Below are positions 9,171 through 20,189 of a DNA stretch of 64,000 bases, piece after piece. The notes beneath the pieces were generated by a model, which saw only the letters and a program-made list of their open reading frames with translations, was not told where the DNA came from and made no database searches. The DNA comes from Streptomyces peucetius. GTDB taxonomy: Bacteria; Actinomycetota; Actinomycetes; Streptomycetales; Streptomycetaceae. The DNA lies in NCBI RefSeq assembly GCF_025854275.1, contig NZ_CP107567.1:6386001-6450000 (forward strand), read 5' to 3'. Each line of letters opens with the position of its first letter. Positions within the stretch are counted from its first letter, which is position 1. Position numbers and translations under genes: made by a program.

Positions 9171-10102
9171 TGGACGCGCACGGCGACAGTCTTGAGCTCG
9201 ACGCGGCCGGCGAACTGCCGCTGAGGCTGCGCGTCGCCCCCTGGTGCCAGCCCGGCCCCGACGCCGACGCGCTGCACGCGCTGGTCGAACAGCAGGGGGC
9301 GGGCGGGGCGCTGTGGCGGACCGAGGGCGTCAAGCTCTTCATGGACGGCACCATCGACAACGGCACGGCCTGGCTGGAACGGCCCGACTGCCACGGCGAG
9401 TCGGCGCACGCCTTCTGGCCCGACCCCGAGGCGTACACGCGCGTCATCGGGGAACTCCACCGGGCCGGCGTGCCGACCGCGCCCCACGCCATCGGCGACG
9501 CGGCCGTACGGCACGTCCTCGACTCCGTCGAGAAGGCCCGGACCGCCGGGGGACCCGGGGTGCGGCACCGTGTCGAGCACATCGAGACCGTGCCCGACGA
9601 CACCCTGCGCCGCTTCGCCGAACTCGGTGTCGTCGCCTCGATGCAGCCCACCCACTGCTGCGACTTCACCCGCGCCGACCACACCGACAACTGGTCGCGC
9701 CGCCTCGGCGAGGAGCGCGCCGCGCGTGCCTGGCGCTGCCGCGACCTGTGGGAGTCCGGTGCCACCGTGGTCCTCGGCTCCGACTGGCCCATCGCTCCCC
9801 ACCCGCCGCTGGGTGTCATGGCCGGCGCCCGTCACCGCCGCCCCAGCCGTGACCTCAGCCGGCCGCCGCACGGCCCGGAACAGGCGCTCACCGCGCTGCA
9901 GGCGCTGCAGGCCATGACCGTGAACGCCGCGCGCGCCGCGGGCGAGGAGCGCGAGGCGGGCCGGATCGCCGTCGGGCACCGCGCCGATCTGACGGTCCTC
10001 GCCGGAGACCCGCTGACCACCCCCGCAACCGACCTGGCGGACCTGCCCGTACCGCTCACCGTGCTCGACGGACGTCCCACCCATCGCGACGCGAGCCTGT
10101 GA
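9170..10102 (+). pseudogene. 5'-truncated amidohydrolase (YtcJ-like amidohydrolase_3) remnant
   Basis: The open frame from ATG 9170 encodes the C-terminal ~310 residues of a metal-dependent amidohydrolase: GVKLFMDGTIDNGTAWLE, HAIGDAAVRHVLDSVEKA, the metal/acid motif SDWPIAPHPPLGVMAG, and a final GHRADLTVLAGDP. Family members run to ~540 residues and carry an HxH metal motif near the N-terminus, which is absent. The 5' end abuts the truncated phosphotransferase at ~9170, so both lost their starts together. No promoter or ribosome binding site precedes the ATG. It is unlikely to be active even if translated. Confidence 0.75.
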
Positions 10103-10180
10103 GCTTCGTCCGCCCCCGGCCCGGCCGACACCGGGCCGGGGGTGTCCGGGCATGACCTCTCAGCGGTCATGTACTAGAGT

Positions 10181-10198
10181 TATCTCGACATCGAGATA
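10181..10198. promoter_or_regulatory. MarR-type palindrome upstream of aconitase
   Basis: TATCTCGA-CA-TCGAGATA has 8-bp perfect arms, about 130 nt before the aconitase start. From memory, the MarR-family regulator TamR of S. coelicolor controls aconitase through palindromes of this general size. The match to its exact consensus could not be checked here. Confidence 0.5.
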
Positions 10199-10229
10199 TC
10201 TGCCGAAGGCGTACCGCAAGCCGCCAATC

Positions 10230-10260
10230 GGTAAGGGTTACCTAACTAAGCCTTACCTTA
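10230..10260. promoter_or_regulatory. iron-box-like element in the aconitase leader/promoter
   Basis: CTAACTAAGCCTTACCTTA (10242-10260) read on the minus strand agrees at about 16 of 19 positions with the DtxR/IdeR/DmdR iron-box form TWAGGTWAGSCTWACCTWA. The adjoining GGTAA-GGG-TTACC (10230-10242) is a second small inverted repeat. Iron control of a 4Fe-4S enzyme would make sense. The assignment is from pattern only. Confidence 0.45.
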
Positions 10261-10294
10261 GCGGATCGGCGAGCAGCCGTGGCGGCAGCATTGA

Positions 10295-13045
<2,751 letters not shown>

Positions 13046-13076
13046 GCACAGCCGCGGCCGACGGCCGGGCGCAACG

Positions 13077-13117
13077 CGAAGGGGCCGTACTCCCGGCAAG
13101 GGAGTGCGGCCCCTTCG
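13077..13117. terminator. terminator after aconitase
   Basis: CGAAGGGGCCGTACTCCC pairs with GGGAGTGCGGCCCCTTCG (one mismatch) around a short loop. It lies between the convergent aconitase and DUF397 genes and probably serves both. Confidence 0.7.
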
Positions 13118-13144
13118 GCGTGGCCGGCGGCCGGGTGCGGCGCG

Positions 13145-13351
13145 TCAGAACCGGTCGTGCCGGACGGCGGTGACGAAGGCGTCCCAGCCCGCCCGGCGGA
13201 AGAACAGGGCGGGCCCGTCGGGCACCTTGCTGTCCCGCACCGGCAGCACACCGGGGAACCCGTCCGCGACCTCGACGCAGCTGCCGCCGGTTCCGTCGCT
13301 GTAGGACGACTTCCGCCAGACCGCCTGACTCAGATCCTGTGTGGGGCTCAT
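13145..13351 (-). CDS. DUF397 small protein (partner of the XRE regulator)
   Basis: 68 residues with the DUF397 signature: WRKSSYSDGTGGSCVEVAD followed by VRDSKVPDGPALFF and a C-terminal WDAFV. The ATG overlaps the TGA of the upstream XRE-DUF5753 gene (ATGA, 13348-13351), so the two are translationally coupled. DUF397 genes in Streptomyces usually accompany such regulators (WhiJ/AbaA-type pairs, affecting development or antibiotic production). The molecular role of this one is unknown. Confidence 0.85.
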   Translation of the reverse strand: MSPTQDLSQAVWRKSSYSDGTGGSCVEVADGFPGVLPVRDSKVPDGPALFFRRAGWDAFVTAVRHDRF

Positions 13352-14178
13352 GGGTTCTCGTAGTCCTTCGCCATCGATGCGAGCAACTCCAGGGTCGCCG
13401 CCGGTGACAGGGCGGCGGCCCTGGCGAGATCGTATGCCCGTGCGCTGTGCTCGACCAGGGCCGGATTCTCGATCAGCTGTCCGCTGCCCGCACCCTCGGT
13501 GTAGACGACGGCGGGGGAGTCGGCGAAGGTCATGACGGAGAGCATGCTTGCGATGAACGCCTCCGCCATGGCGGAGAAGGGCAGCACCTGGATCACCATC
13601 CGCTCCCGCCGGGCCAGTTCGGCCAGACGCAGGAGCTGGCGGCGTATCACCTCGGGGCCGCCCATCGGCGCCCGCAGCACCGCTTCGTGCAGGATGGCCC
13701 AGAGCACGGGCGGGTCGGAGCCGTCCAGGATGCGCTGCCGGTCCATCCGCGCACGGACCAGATCCTCCACATGCTCCTGGGGAGCGAACGGGTTCGCGGT
13801 GCGGGTGATGGCCCGGGCGTACTCCTCCGTCTGCAGCAGGCCCGGCACCAGGACGGGGGCGTACTCGCAGATGGTTCCGGCGAGGCGCTCCAACTCCGCC
13901 GCGTCCGCGAAGTAGTCCGCCACGTTCGTTTTCCTGGCGAGGCGGCACAGCCGTTGGAGGTGCTCCCCGCTGCCCAGCAACTGGTCGAACATCTGGGAGA
14001 GTTCCAGCTGCGGTCTGCGCGACGCCGCCTCGAACTGCCCGACGTACGAGCCCGAGCAGAAGGCCCGCTCCCCGAGCTGCTCCTGGGACAGCTCGGCGCG
14101 CTCGCGCAGCCGGCGCAGCTCCGCGCCGTAGAAGGCCCGCGGGTTGTGGTAGGGATCCAGTTCCTTCGGCCGGGACAT
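13348..14178 (-). CDS. XRE-family regulator with DUF5753 domain
   Basis: 276 residues. N-terminal HTH at ~15-65 (ELRRLRERAELSQEQLGERA), then a DUF5753 region with YAPVLVPGLLQTEEYARAI and ILDGSDPPVLWAILHEAVLR. DUF5753 proteins are a large Streptomyces family of DNA-binding regulators, typically silenced or modulated by a neighbouring DUF397 protein, as here. No Shine-Dalgarno is obvious before ATG 14178. The position between acnA and the GH92 gene does not reveal the target. Confidence 0.88.
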   Translation of the reverse strand: MSRPKELDPYHNPRAFYGAELRRLRERAELSQEQLGERAFCSGSYVGQFEAASRRPQLELSQMFDQLLGSGEHLQRLCRLARKTNVADYFADAAELERLAGTICEYAPVLVPGLLQTEEYARAITRTANPFAPQEHVEDLVRARMDRQRILDGSDPPVLWAILHEAVLRAPMGGPEVIRRQLLRLAELARRERMVIQVLPFSAMAEAFIASMLSVMTFADSPAVVYTEGAGSGQLIENPALVEHSARAYDLARAAALSPAATLELLASMAKDYENP

Positions 14179-14268
14179 GGGAGCGAGCGTAGCCAGCCGG
14201 TAGCGCGGCGTACGCGTCTCGGTGAAAGCCGACCCGAGTGGGTGACACCGGCTCTGCCGACGAACGCT

Positions 14269-14300
14269 GGGACCGCACTCCTCGGAAGGAGTGCGGTCCC
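14269..14300. terminator. terminator downstream of the GH92 gene
   Basis: GGGACCGCACTCCT pairs perfectly with its complement around CGGA (14-bp stem), about 50 nt beyond the stop of the minus-strand mannosidase gene. Confidence 0.75.
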
Positions 14301-14351
14301 CGGTCGGGCTGCGCCCGGTCGGAAGGGCCGGAATCGCCGCGGACGCCGCCG

Positions 14352-17300
14352 TCAGCCGATCAGCTCGACCTCCGCGAGCGTCGCCTCACCGGTGGCGACC
14401 AGCCGGTAGTGCTCGTAGGAACCCGGTTCGTCGATGCCGAAGACGCGCGTCTGCCGGTCCCAGTCAAAGGACTCGTCCGACCGCTCGTCCAGGTCCGTCC
14501 ACGACGTCCCGTCGGCGGAGCCCTGCAGCACCCAGCCCGAGGGAGCCTTGTCCTTCGCGGCCGAGGTGAGCGTGTACTGCACGGCCTTCGCCGCCTGGCC
14601 GACCGGCAGGTCGAGCGAGGTGAACGCGGCAGACGTGCCCGAGGTGTTGTCGAACAGCGGGCCGCCCGCGGGAAGCACGTCGCGGCGCGGCGAGGGCGCC
14701 TTGTCGTCCTGGGTGATGGAGACCGGGGCGGCGTTCTCGCCCGTTCCCCAGGTGGACGGCTCCGGGCCCATGTCGAACTGCAGCGTGCCGCCCTCGGCGA
14801 TCACGTCGTGCGGCAGGGAGGTGGAGTCCCACTTCTTGCCGTTGACCTTCAGACCCTGCACGTAGATGTTCTCCGCGCTGTTCTTCGTGGCCTTCACGAC
14901 CAGTTCGCGGCCGTTCTCCAGGTGCACGGTCGCCTTGGTGAACAGCGGGGAGCCGATGGTGTACTCGCCGCTGCCCATGACCAGCGGGTAGAAGCCGAGT
15001 GCGGAGAAGAGGTACCAGGCCGACTGCTCGCCGTTGTCCTCGTCGCCGTGGTAGCCCTGCCCGATCTCACTGCCGGTGTAGAGGCGGGAGAGGACCTCGC
15101 GGACCTTCTCCTGCGTCTTCCACGGCTGCGAGGCCGCGTTGTACATGTACGTGACGTGGTGGGCGACCTGGTTGGAGTGGCCGTACATGCCCATCCGCAC
15201 GTCACGCGCCTCGGTCATCTCGTGGATGACGGAGCCGTACGAGCCGACGAACTCGGGGGACGCCGTCTCCGGCGTGGCGAAGTACGTGTCGAGCTTCTCG
15301 CCGAGGCCCGAGCGGCCGCCGTACAGGTTCGCCAGTCCGCGGGAGTCCTGTGGGGCGGTGAAGGCGTATCCCCACCCGTTGGTCTCGGTGTAGTCGTAAC
15401 CCCACACCCGCGGGTCGTACTCGGAGCTCTTCACCCGCCAGTCGCCCTTCAGGTTCCGGCCCTGGAAGAAGCCGGCCTCGGAGTCGAAGAGGTTGACGTA
15501 GCCCCGGGCGCGGTTGCGGAAGTACTCCGACTCCTCCTTGTAGCGGGCCTTCTTCGTCTTCTTGTAGAGGGCCTCGCCCATCTCGGCGATGCCGTAGTCG
15601 TTGAGGTAGCCCTCCAGCGACCAGGACAGGCCCTCGTGGGTCGAGGTGGAGGCGTAGCCGAGGAACGGCGAGGTCTCCATGCCCTTGCGGCCCACACCGG
15701 ACGACGGCGGCACGACGGTCGCGTTCTTCAGTGCGGCCTCGTAGGCGGCCTCCGCGTCGAAGTCGACGCCCTTGACGTACGCGTCGGCGAACGCGACGTC
15801 GGAGCTGGTACCGGTCATCAGGTCGGCGTAACCGGGGGAGGACCAGCGGGAGACCCAGCCGCCGTCCTTGTACTGCTGGACGAAGCCGTCGACCAGCTCG
15901 CCCGCCTTCTTCGGGGTGAGGAAGGAGTACGCGGGCCAGGTCGTGCGGTACGTGTCCCAGAAGCCGTTGTTGACGTACACCTTGCCGTCGACGATCTTCG
16001 CGCCGGTACGGGTCGGGGTGTCGGGGCCGGTCATCGGGGAGAACGGGCTCGCGTACCGGTACGTGGGCTTCCGCTTGGTGCCGGTGTTCTCGAAGCCCGA
16101 GTTCGGGTAGAGGTAGAGCCGGTAGAGGCTGGAGTAGAGCGTCACCAGCTGGTCGTGGGTCGCACCCTCGACCTCGATCCTGCCGAGGATGTCGTCCCAG
16201 GCGCCCTGCGCCTTGCCCCGGACCTTCTCGAAGCGGGTGCCGGCCGGGATCTCGTCGGCGAGGTTCTTCTTCGCCTGGTCCACGCCGATCAGCGACGTGG
16301 CTATCCGGAGGTTGACGGTCCTGTCCTCGCCCGCGTCGAAGCGGAGCCGGCCGGTGACGCCCTCGGAGGCCGAGTCCGTCACGGGCGCGTCGAAGACGCC
16401 GTACACGAACAGCCGCGTGGCGCCAGTGGAGAGGCCGCTCTTGACGTCCGAGTAGCCGGTGAAGGAGCTGGTCCGCGGGTCGAGGGTGAGGCCGGCCTCC
16501 TGGGTGACGTTGTCGAGGACGACGCTCGCGTCGTCACCCGGGTAGGTGAAGCGCATCATCGCCGCGTGGTCGGTCGGCGTCATCTCGGCCTTGAGGCCGT
16601 TCTCGAACGTGACCCCGTAGTAGTGCGGGCGGGCGGTCTCGTTCTCGTGCTTGAACGGCAGGGCCCTGGCCGTGCGCGAGGTGTCCGGGGTGCCGGCCGC
16701 CGCGGAGGGCATCACCTGGAAGGTCTGGCGGTCGCCCATCCAGGGGCTCGGCTCGTGGCTGGTGCTGAACGCCTGCACGGTGGGGAGGTTGTCCGCGTTG
16801 TTGCCGCGGGCGTACTCGTACAGCCAGCTGCGGGACCCGGCGTTGGTGACCGGCGTCCAGAAGTTGAAGCCGTGCGGGACGGCGGTGGCGGGGAAGGTGT
16901 TGCCCCGGGAGAACGAACCGCTGGAGTTGGTGCCGCGGGTCGTGGACGCGTAGTCGGAGAGGTGCGCGAGCCGCTTCTCGGGCGCCGCGGGCGCGATCGT
17001 GATGTCGTCGATCCAGCCCTGGAACTTGGCCGGGCCCTTGGGGGAGTCGTACGCCACCAGGACCCGGTCGACGGTCCTGCCCGCGGCGACCGTGCCGATG
17101 CCGGAGGCGACGGCGTTCCACTGGTTGACGTACAGCCGCTTGGCGGCGCCCTGGCCCTGGGGGGTCAGCCGACCGCCGTGCGAGTCGGTGGCCTTCAGCT
17201 CGCTCAGGTACGTGCCGTCGGTGAAGGCGAGGTCGACCGAGACATTGGTCGCCGGGTAGTTCAGATCCGTCTCCGCCATCGCGGGGAAGATCTTGTAGGA

Positions 17301-18191
17301 CAGTTCGGTGTCGCGCTCGACATCGATATCGACGTCGAAGACCTTGTTGTACGAATAGGCACGGCCGTCCGGCTGGTGCGTGCCCGCGTACTTCAGGGCG
17401 CGCTTTCCGGTGAAGCCGGCGCCGGCCTTGGCGGTGGGGGAGCCGCTCGGGCCGCGGTCGACCTGGGTGCGCATGTCGTCGGGGACGGGCGCGTCGGTGT
17501 CCCCGTTCGAGAACTGCACGTCCGCCAGCTGGGTGATGCCGGACGCGCCGTTGTTCCTGGTGATCTCCAGGCGGTAGTGGGCGTAGGCCGTGACCTCCGA
17601 GGGGTCACCGATGTCGAACGTCCTGGTCTCGAAGCGTTTGGCGAAGGTCTCGCCGGAGCGCGTGTCGAGGACCGTCCAGTTCTCGCCGTCCGCGGATCCC
17701 TTGAGGGTCCAGTCCCTCGGGTCGCGGCCCGCGAAGTCGTTGGCCGATGTCAGGGCGTAGGTGGCGACCTTGACCGGCTCGGCCATGTCGAACTCGATCC
17801 AGGCGGTCGGTTCGAACGCCAGCCATTTGCTGCTGGGCAGCAGGTCGACCAGATTCTCCTTGGTCTCACCCGCGCCGGTGTTCTCGTCGCTGGCCCGCAG
17901 CTCGATCACCTTGTCGGTGACATTGCCCGGAATACCGCCGGCGAAGCCTCCGTCGACGCCGGACGACCGCTTCTTTCCGCCCGCGTCGACTTCAACGGTA
18001 TTGCGCCAGTCCGGCTGGGCTTCGTCCGATTCGAACGACGACCGGAATTCCCGGTCGGCCGCCGACGGTTGCCCGGGCCGGAAGGGGAGGGCGGTGGCGG
18101 CGGAGGGAGCCGTCAACACCAGCATGGAAGCGGTCACCACCAGGGTGACTGCGTTGATCTGTCGGTGCCGGGGTCTGGTTCTGGGCTGCAT
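14352..18191 (-). CDS. secreted GH92 family alpha-mannosidase with discoidin domains
   Basis: 1279 residues with a signal peptide (MQPRTRPRHRQINAVTLVVT... ending near TAPSAATALP). Two F5/8 type C (discoidin-like) carbohydrate-binding modules flank the catalytic part: residues ~70-240 (DWTLKGSADGENWTVLDTRS) and ~1180-1279 (GWVLQGSADGTSWTDLDERS). The GH92 core shows NNGFWDTYRTTWPAYSFL and HGDEDNGEQSAWYLFSALGF, the family's conserved C-terminal signature. GH92 enzymes are calcium-dependent exo-alpha-mannosidases acting on N-glycans and yeast-type mannans. GGAGGA lies about 8 nt before the ATG. The gene is divergent from an amino-sugar importer; a 12-bp palindrome 33 nt upstream is a likely repressor site. 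Exact linkage specificity cannot be read. Confidence 0.9.
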   Translation of the reverse strand: MQPRTRPRHRQINAVTLVVTASMLVLTAPSAATALPFRPGQPSAADREFRSSFESDEAQPDWRNTVEVDAGGKKRSSGVDGGFAGGIPGNVTDKVIELRASDENTGAGETKENLVDLLPSSKWLAFEPTAWIEFDMAEPVKVATYALTSANDFAGRDPRDWTLKGSADGENWTVLDTRSGETFAKRFETRTFDIGDPSEVTAYAHYRLEITRNNGASGITQLADVQFSNGDTDAPVPDDMRTQVDRGPSGSPTAKAGAGFTGKRALKYAGTHQPDGRAYSYNKVFDVDIDVERDTELSYKIFPAMAETDLNYPATNVSVDLAFTDGTYLSELKATDSHGGRLTPQGQGAAKRLYVNQWNAVASGIGTVAAGRTVDRVLVAYDSPKGPAKFQGWIDDITIAPAAPEKRLAHLSDYASTTRGTNSSGSFSRGNTFPATAVPHGFNFWTPVTNAGSRSWLYEYARGNNADNLPTVQAFSTSHEPSPWMGDRQTFQVMPSAAAGTPDTSRTARALPFKHENETARPHYYGVTFENGLKAEMTPTDHAAMMRFTYPGDDASVVLDNVTQEAGLTLDPRTSSFTGYSDVKSGLSTGATRLFVYGVFDAPVTDSASEGVTGRLRFDAGEDRTVNLRIATSLIGVDQAKKNLADEIPAGTRFEKVRGKAQGAWDDILGRIEVEGATHDQLVTLYSSLYRLYLYPNSGFENTGTKRKPTYRYASPFSPMTGPDTPTRTGAKIVDGKVYVNNGFWDTYRTTWPAYSFLTPKKAGELVDGFVQQYKDGGWVSRWSSPGYADLMTGTSSDVAFADAYVKGVDFDAEAAYEAALKNATVVPPSSGVGRKGMETSPFLGYASTSTHEGLSWSLEGYLNDYGIAEMGEALYKKTKKARYKEESEYFRNRARGYVNLFDSEAGFFQGRNLKGDWRVKSSEYDPRVWGYDYTETNGWGYAFTAPQDSRGLANLYGGRSGLGEKLDTYFATPETASPEFVGSYGSVIHEMTEARDVRMGMYGHSNQVAHHVTYMYNAASQPWKTQEKVREVLSRLYTGSEIGQGYHGDEDNGEQSAWYLFSALGFYPLVMGSGEYTIGSPLFTKATVHLENGRELVVKATKNSAENIYVQGLKVNGKKWDSTSLPHDVIAEGGTLQFDMGPEPSTWGTGENAAPVSITQDDKAPSPRRDVLPAGGPLFDNTSGTSAAFTSLDLPVGQAAKAVQYTLTSAAKDKAPSGWVLQGSADGTSWTDLDERSDESFDWDRQTRVFGIDEPGSYEHYRLVATGEATLAEVELIG

Positions 18192-18223
18192 CCCGGATCT
18201 TCCTCCAGGGGGAAGTCGCGTTG

Positions 18224-18235
18224 GACAACGTTGTC
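18224..18235 (-). promoter_or_regulatory. LacI-type palindrome upstream of GH92
   Basis: GACAACGTTGTC is a perfect 12-bp palindrome with a central CpG, the usual form of LacI-family operators, 33 nt upstream of the mannosidase ATG. No LacI-family gene is in the window, so the regulator would act from elsewhere. Confidence 0.5.
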
Positions 18236-18436
18236 AGGCGCGAGGCGCAGGCTCCAGTAGGGAGGTAAGTGCCATACGGTGTCAAGGGTGTTGGCGCGGC
18301 GAGCCTGCCGGAATCAGGCGTTCCGCGAAGAATGCCGTGGCAGCCGGGGTGATTTCGGGGCTTCTTGGTCCGCGAGGTCTCAACTCGGGAAAGATGGTCG
18401 CCCAACCTTGCATTTGATCTTGCTCACTTGACGGGA

Positions 18437-18452
18437 AGTGGACTATACCTGT
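18437..18452 (+). promoter_or_regulatory. DasR-responsive-element-like site upstream of ngcE
   Basis: AGTGGACTATACCTGT resembles the DasR (GntR-family) consensus ACTGGTCTAGACCACT, allowing G or C at position 2, with three to four differences. DasR represses amino-sugar uptake in Streptomyces, and the gene downstream belongs to an N-acetylglucosamine/chitobiose-type importer. Score against the real matrix not computed. Confidence 0.45.
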
Positions 18453-18701
18453 CGGCGTCCGCATAGCTGTCTACTGAGGCGGCGGACCAGGGGGGACGAG
18501 GACGACGGCCACGTGCGCCACACGCGATCGCCGGCCACACAGCCGTTCCCGCTGTCAGACGTGCACGACCCGAGCTTCGACTTGAGTTTCCCCCACGGGA
18601 AAACACAGCAACTGACTGCGGTGGCGGGGCCCTTCGCCTGAGGCGAGACGGACGGGTGACCGGTACACCGCCTGAGTCCTGGAGAAGGCGAGGACTTGAG
18701 C

Positions 18702-20147
18702 ATGGGATCCACCTCCGCCCACGACAACGAGGGCGTCGGCCGTCGCGATCTGATCAAGCGTTCTGCCGCGCTCGGCCTGCTCACGATTCCTACGATGAGC
18801 TTCCTTTCCGCCTGTGCCACCGGAGGCGGCGGCAGCGACAAGGAGACCAAGGCCCCCGTCGGCGAGAAGTCCGAGAAGAACCCGCTCGGCGTGAAGCAGG
18901 GCACCCCGCTCGAGGCCTTCATCTTCAAGGGCGGCCTCGGCGACCAGTACGCCAAGGACGCCGAGGCCGACTACAAGGCCACCTACGGCGCCGAGGTCAA
19001 GCACACCGGCACCCAGCAGGTCGGCCCCAAGCTGACCCCGCGCTTCGCGGGCGGCAACCCGCCGGACGTCATCGACAACTCCGGCGCCGACCACCTCAAC
19101 ATGAACCAGCTCTCCACCCAGGGCCAGCTCCAGGACCTGACCGTGCTGCTGGACGCCCCCTCGATGGACGACCCGGCCAAGAAGGTGCGGGACACGATCC
19201 ACCCGAGCACCATCGAGAAGGGCAAGCACGGCGACAAGTTCGACGTGCTCTACTACGCCTTCACCATCTACGGCACCTGGTACTCCCAGAAGCTGCTCGA
19301 CGACAAGGGCTGGGCCTACCCGAAGTCCCTCGACGAGATGGTGGGGCTCTGCGGCGAGATCAAGAAGGCCGGCATCGCCCCCTGGACGTACCCCGGCAAG
19401 TATCCGTACTACGTGCACTTCAACCTCTTCGCCCAGATCGCCAAGATCGGCGGCATGGAGAAGTGGATCGCCATCGACAACCTGGAGCCGAACGCCTGGA
19501 CCTCCAACGACGCGGTCAAGGAGGTCATCGAGCACTACGAGGAGCTCGCCGCCAAGAAGTACTTCCTCGAGGGCAGCCAGGGCCTGACCCACATCCAGTC
19601 CCAGACCGCGTGGAACAAGGGCAAGGCCGTCTTCCTCCCGAACGGCTCCTGGGTCGAGAACGAGTCCGCCCCCACCACGCCCAAGGACTTCGGCATGTCG
19701 GTCGGCGCGCTCTTCGACGGCACCGGCGACAAGATGCCCCACGGCACCCTGCGCGGCGAGCCCAGCGAGCCGTACATCGTCGCCTCCAAGGGCAAGAACC
19801 CGGTCGGCGGCATGGAGCTCCTGCGCATCATGCTCTCCAAGAAGCACGCGCAGAACTTCGCCACCAAGGTCAAGTCCCTGACCTGCGTCATGGACGCCAC
19901 CGAGGGCATGACCCTCTCGCCCGGTCTGGCCTCGGCCAGCAAGGTCTTCGGGGAGGCGGGCGACAACCTGATCAGCCTCCAGCTGCAGGAGTGGTACCCG
20001 GCGCTGACCGATGAGAAGATCGGCGGCCTCACCGGCCAGCTGCTCACCGGTGAGCTGAAGGCCGCCGACTGGATCAAGAAGACCCAGGCGGAGGCCGACA
20101 GGGTCGCCAAGGACGACTCGGTGACCAAGTTCAAGCGCACCGCCTGA
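18702..20147 (+). CDS. ngcE: amino-sugar ABC importer, substrate-binding lipoprotein
   Basis: About 481 residues from ATG 18702, with GAGGA 7 nt upstream (TTG 18696 is also in frame). The N-terminus is a twin-arginine lipoprotein signal: RRDLIKRSAALGLL then LSACATGG, so the protein is exported folded and lipid-anchored. The rest is a family-1 solute-binding protein. Order and family match NgcEFG; from memory, the S. coelicolor orthologue at this locus (SCO6005) binds N,N'-diacetylchitobiose with modest affinity. Two permeases follow, with no ATPase gene, so the shared ATPase MsiK is expected to energise it. A DasR-like site upstream fits amino-sugar control. Substrate is by analogy. Confidence 0.85.
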   Translation: MGSTSAHDNEGVGRRDLIKRSAALGLLTIPTMSFLSACATGGGGSDKETKAPVGEKSEKNPLGVKQGTPLEAFIFKGGLGDQYAKDAEADYKATYGAEVKHTGTQQVGPKLTPRFAGGNPPDVIDNSGADHLNMNQLSTQGQLQDLTVLLDAPSMDDPAKKVRDTIHPSTIEKGKHGDKFDVLYYAFTIYGTWYSQKLLDDKGWAYPKSLDEMVGLCGEIKKAGIAPWTYPGKYPYYVHFNLFAQIAKIGGMEKWIAIDNLEPNAWTSNDAVKEVIEHYEELAAKKYFLEGSQGLTHIQSQTAWNKGKAVFLPNGSWVENESAPTTPKDFGMSVGALFDGTGDKMPHGTLRGEPSEPYIVASKGKNPVGGMELLRIMLSKKHAQNFATKVKSLTCVMDATEGMTLSPGLASASKVFGEAGDNLISLQLQEWYPALTDEKIGGLTGQLLTGELKAADWIKKTQAEADRVAKDDSVTKFKRTA

Positions 20148-20189
20148 CCTGACCAGTTCGGCTTTCGAGGGAAGGGCCGGGAAGCAACA

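Larger units (their letters stand above)
18192..18701. other. divergent intergenic region between GH92 and ngcE (510 nt)
   Basis: It holds the promoters of two divergent transcription units. No coding frame is convincing. Three symmetric sites are visible: GACAACGTTGTC near the GH92 start, a DasR-like site at 18437-18452, and TTTCCC-CCAC-GGGAAA at 18587-18602. Confidence 0.6.

Noticed and set aside
14238..18260. Long plus-strand frame antisense to the GH92 gene
   Set aside because: Repetitive Val/Gly/Arg/Leu sequence with no motif; the minus strand has signal peptide, domains and ribosome binding site.
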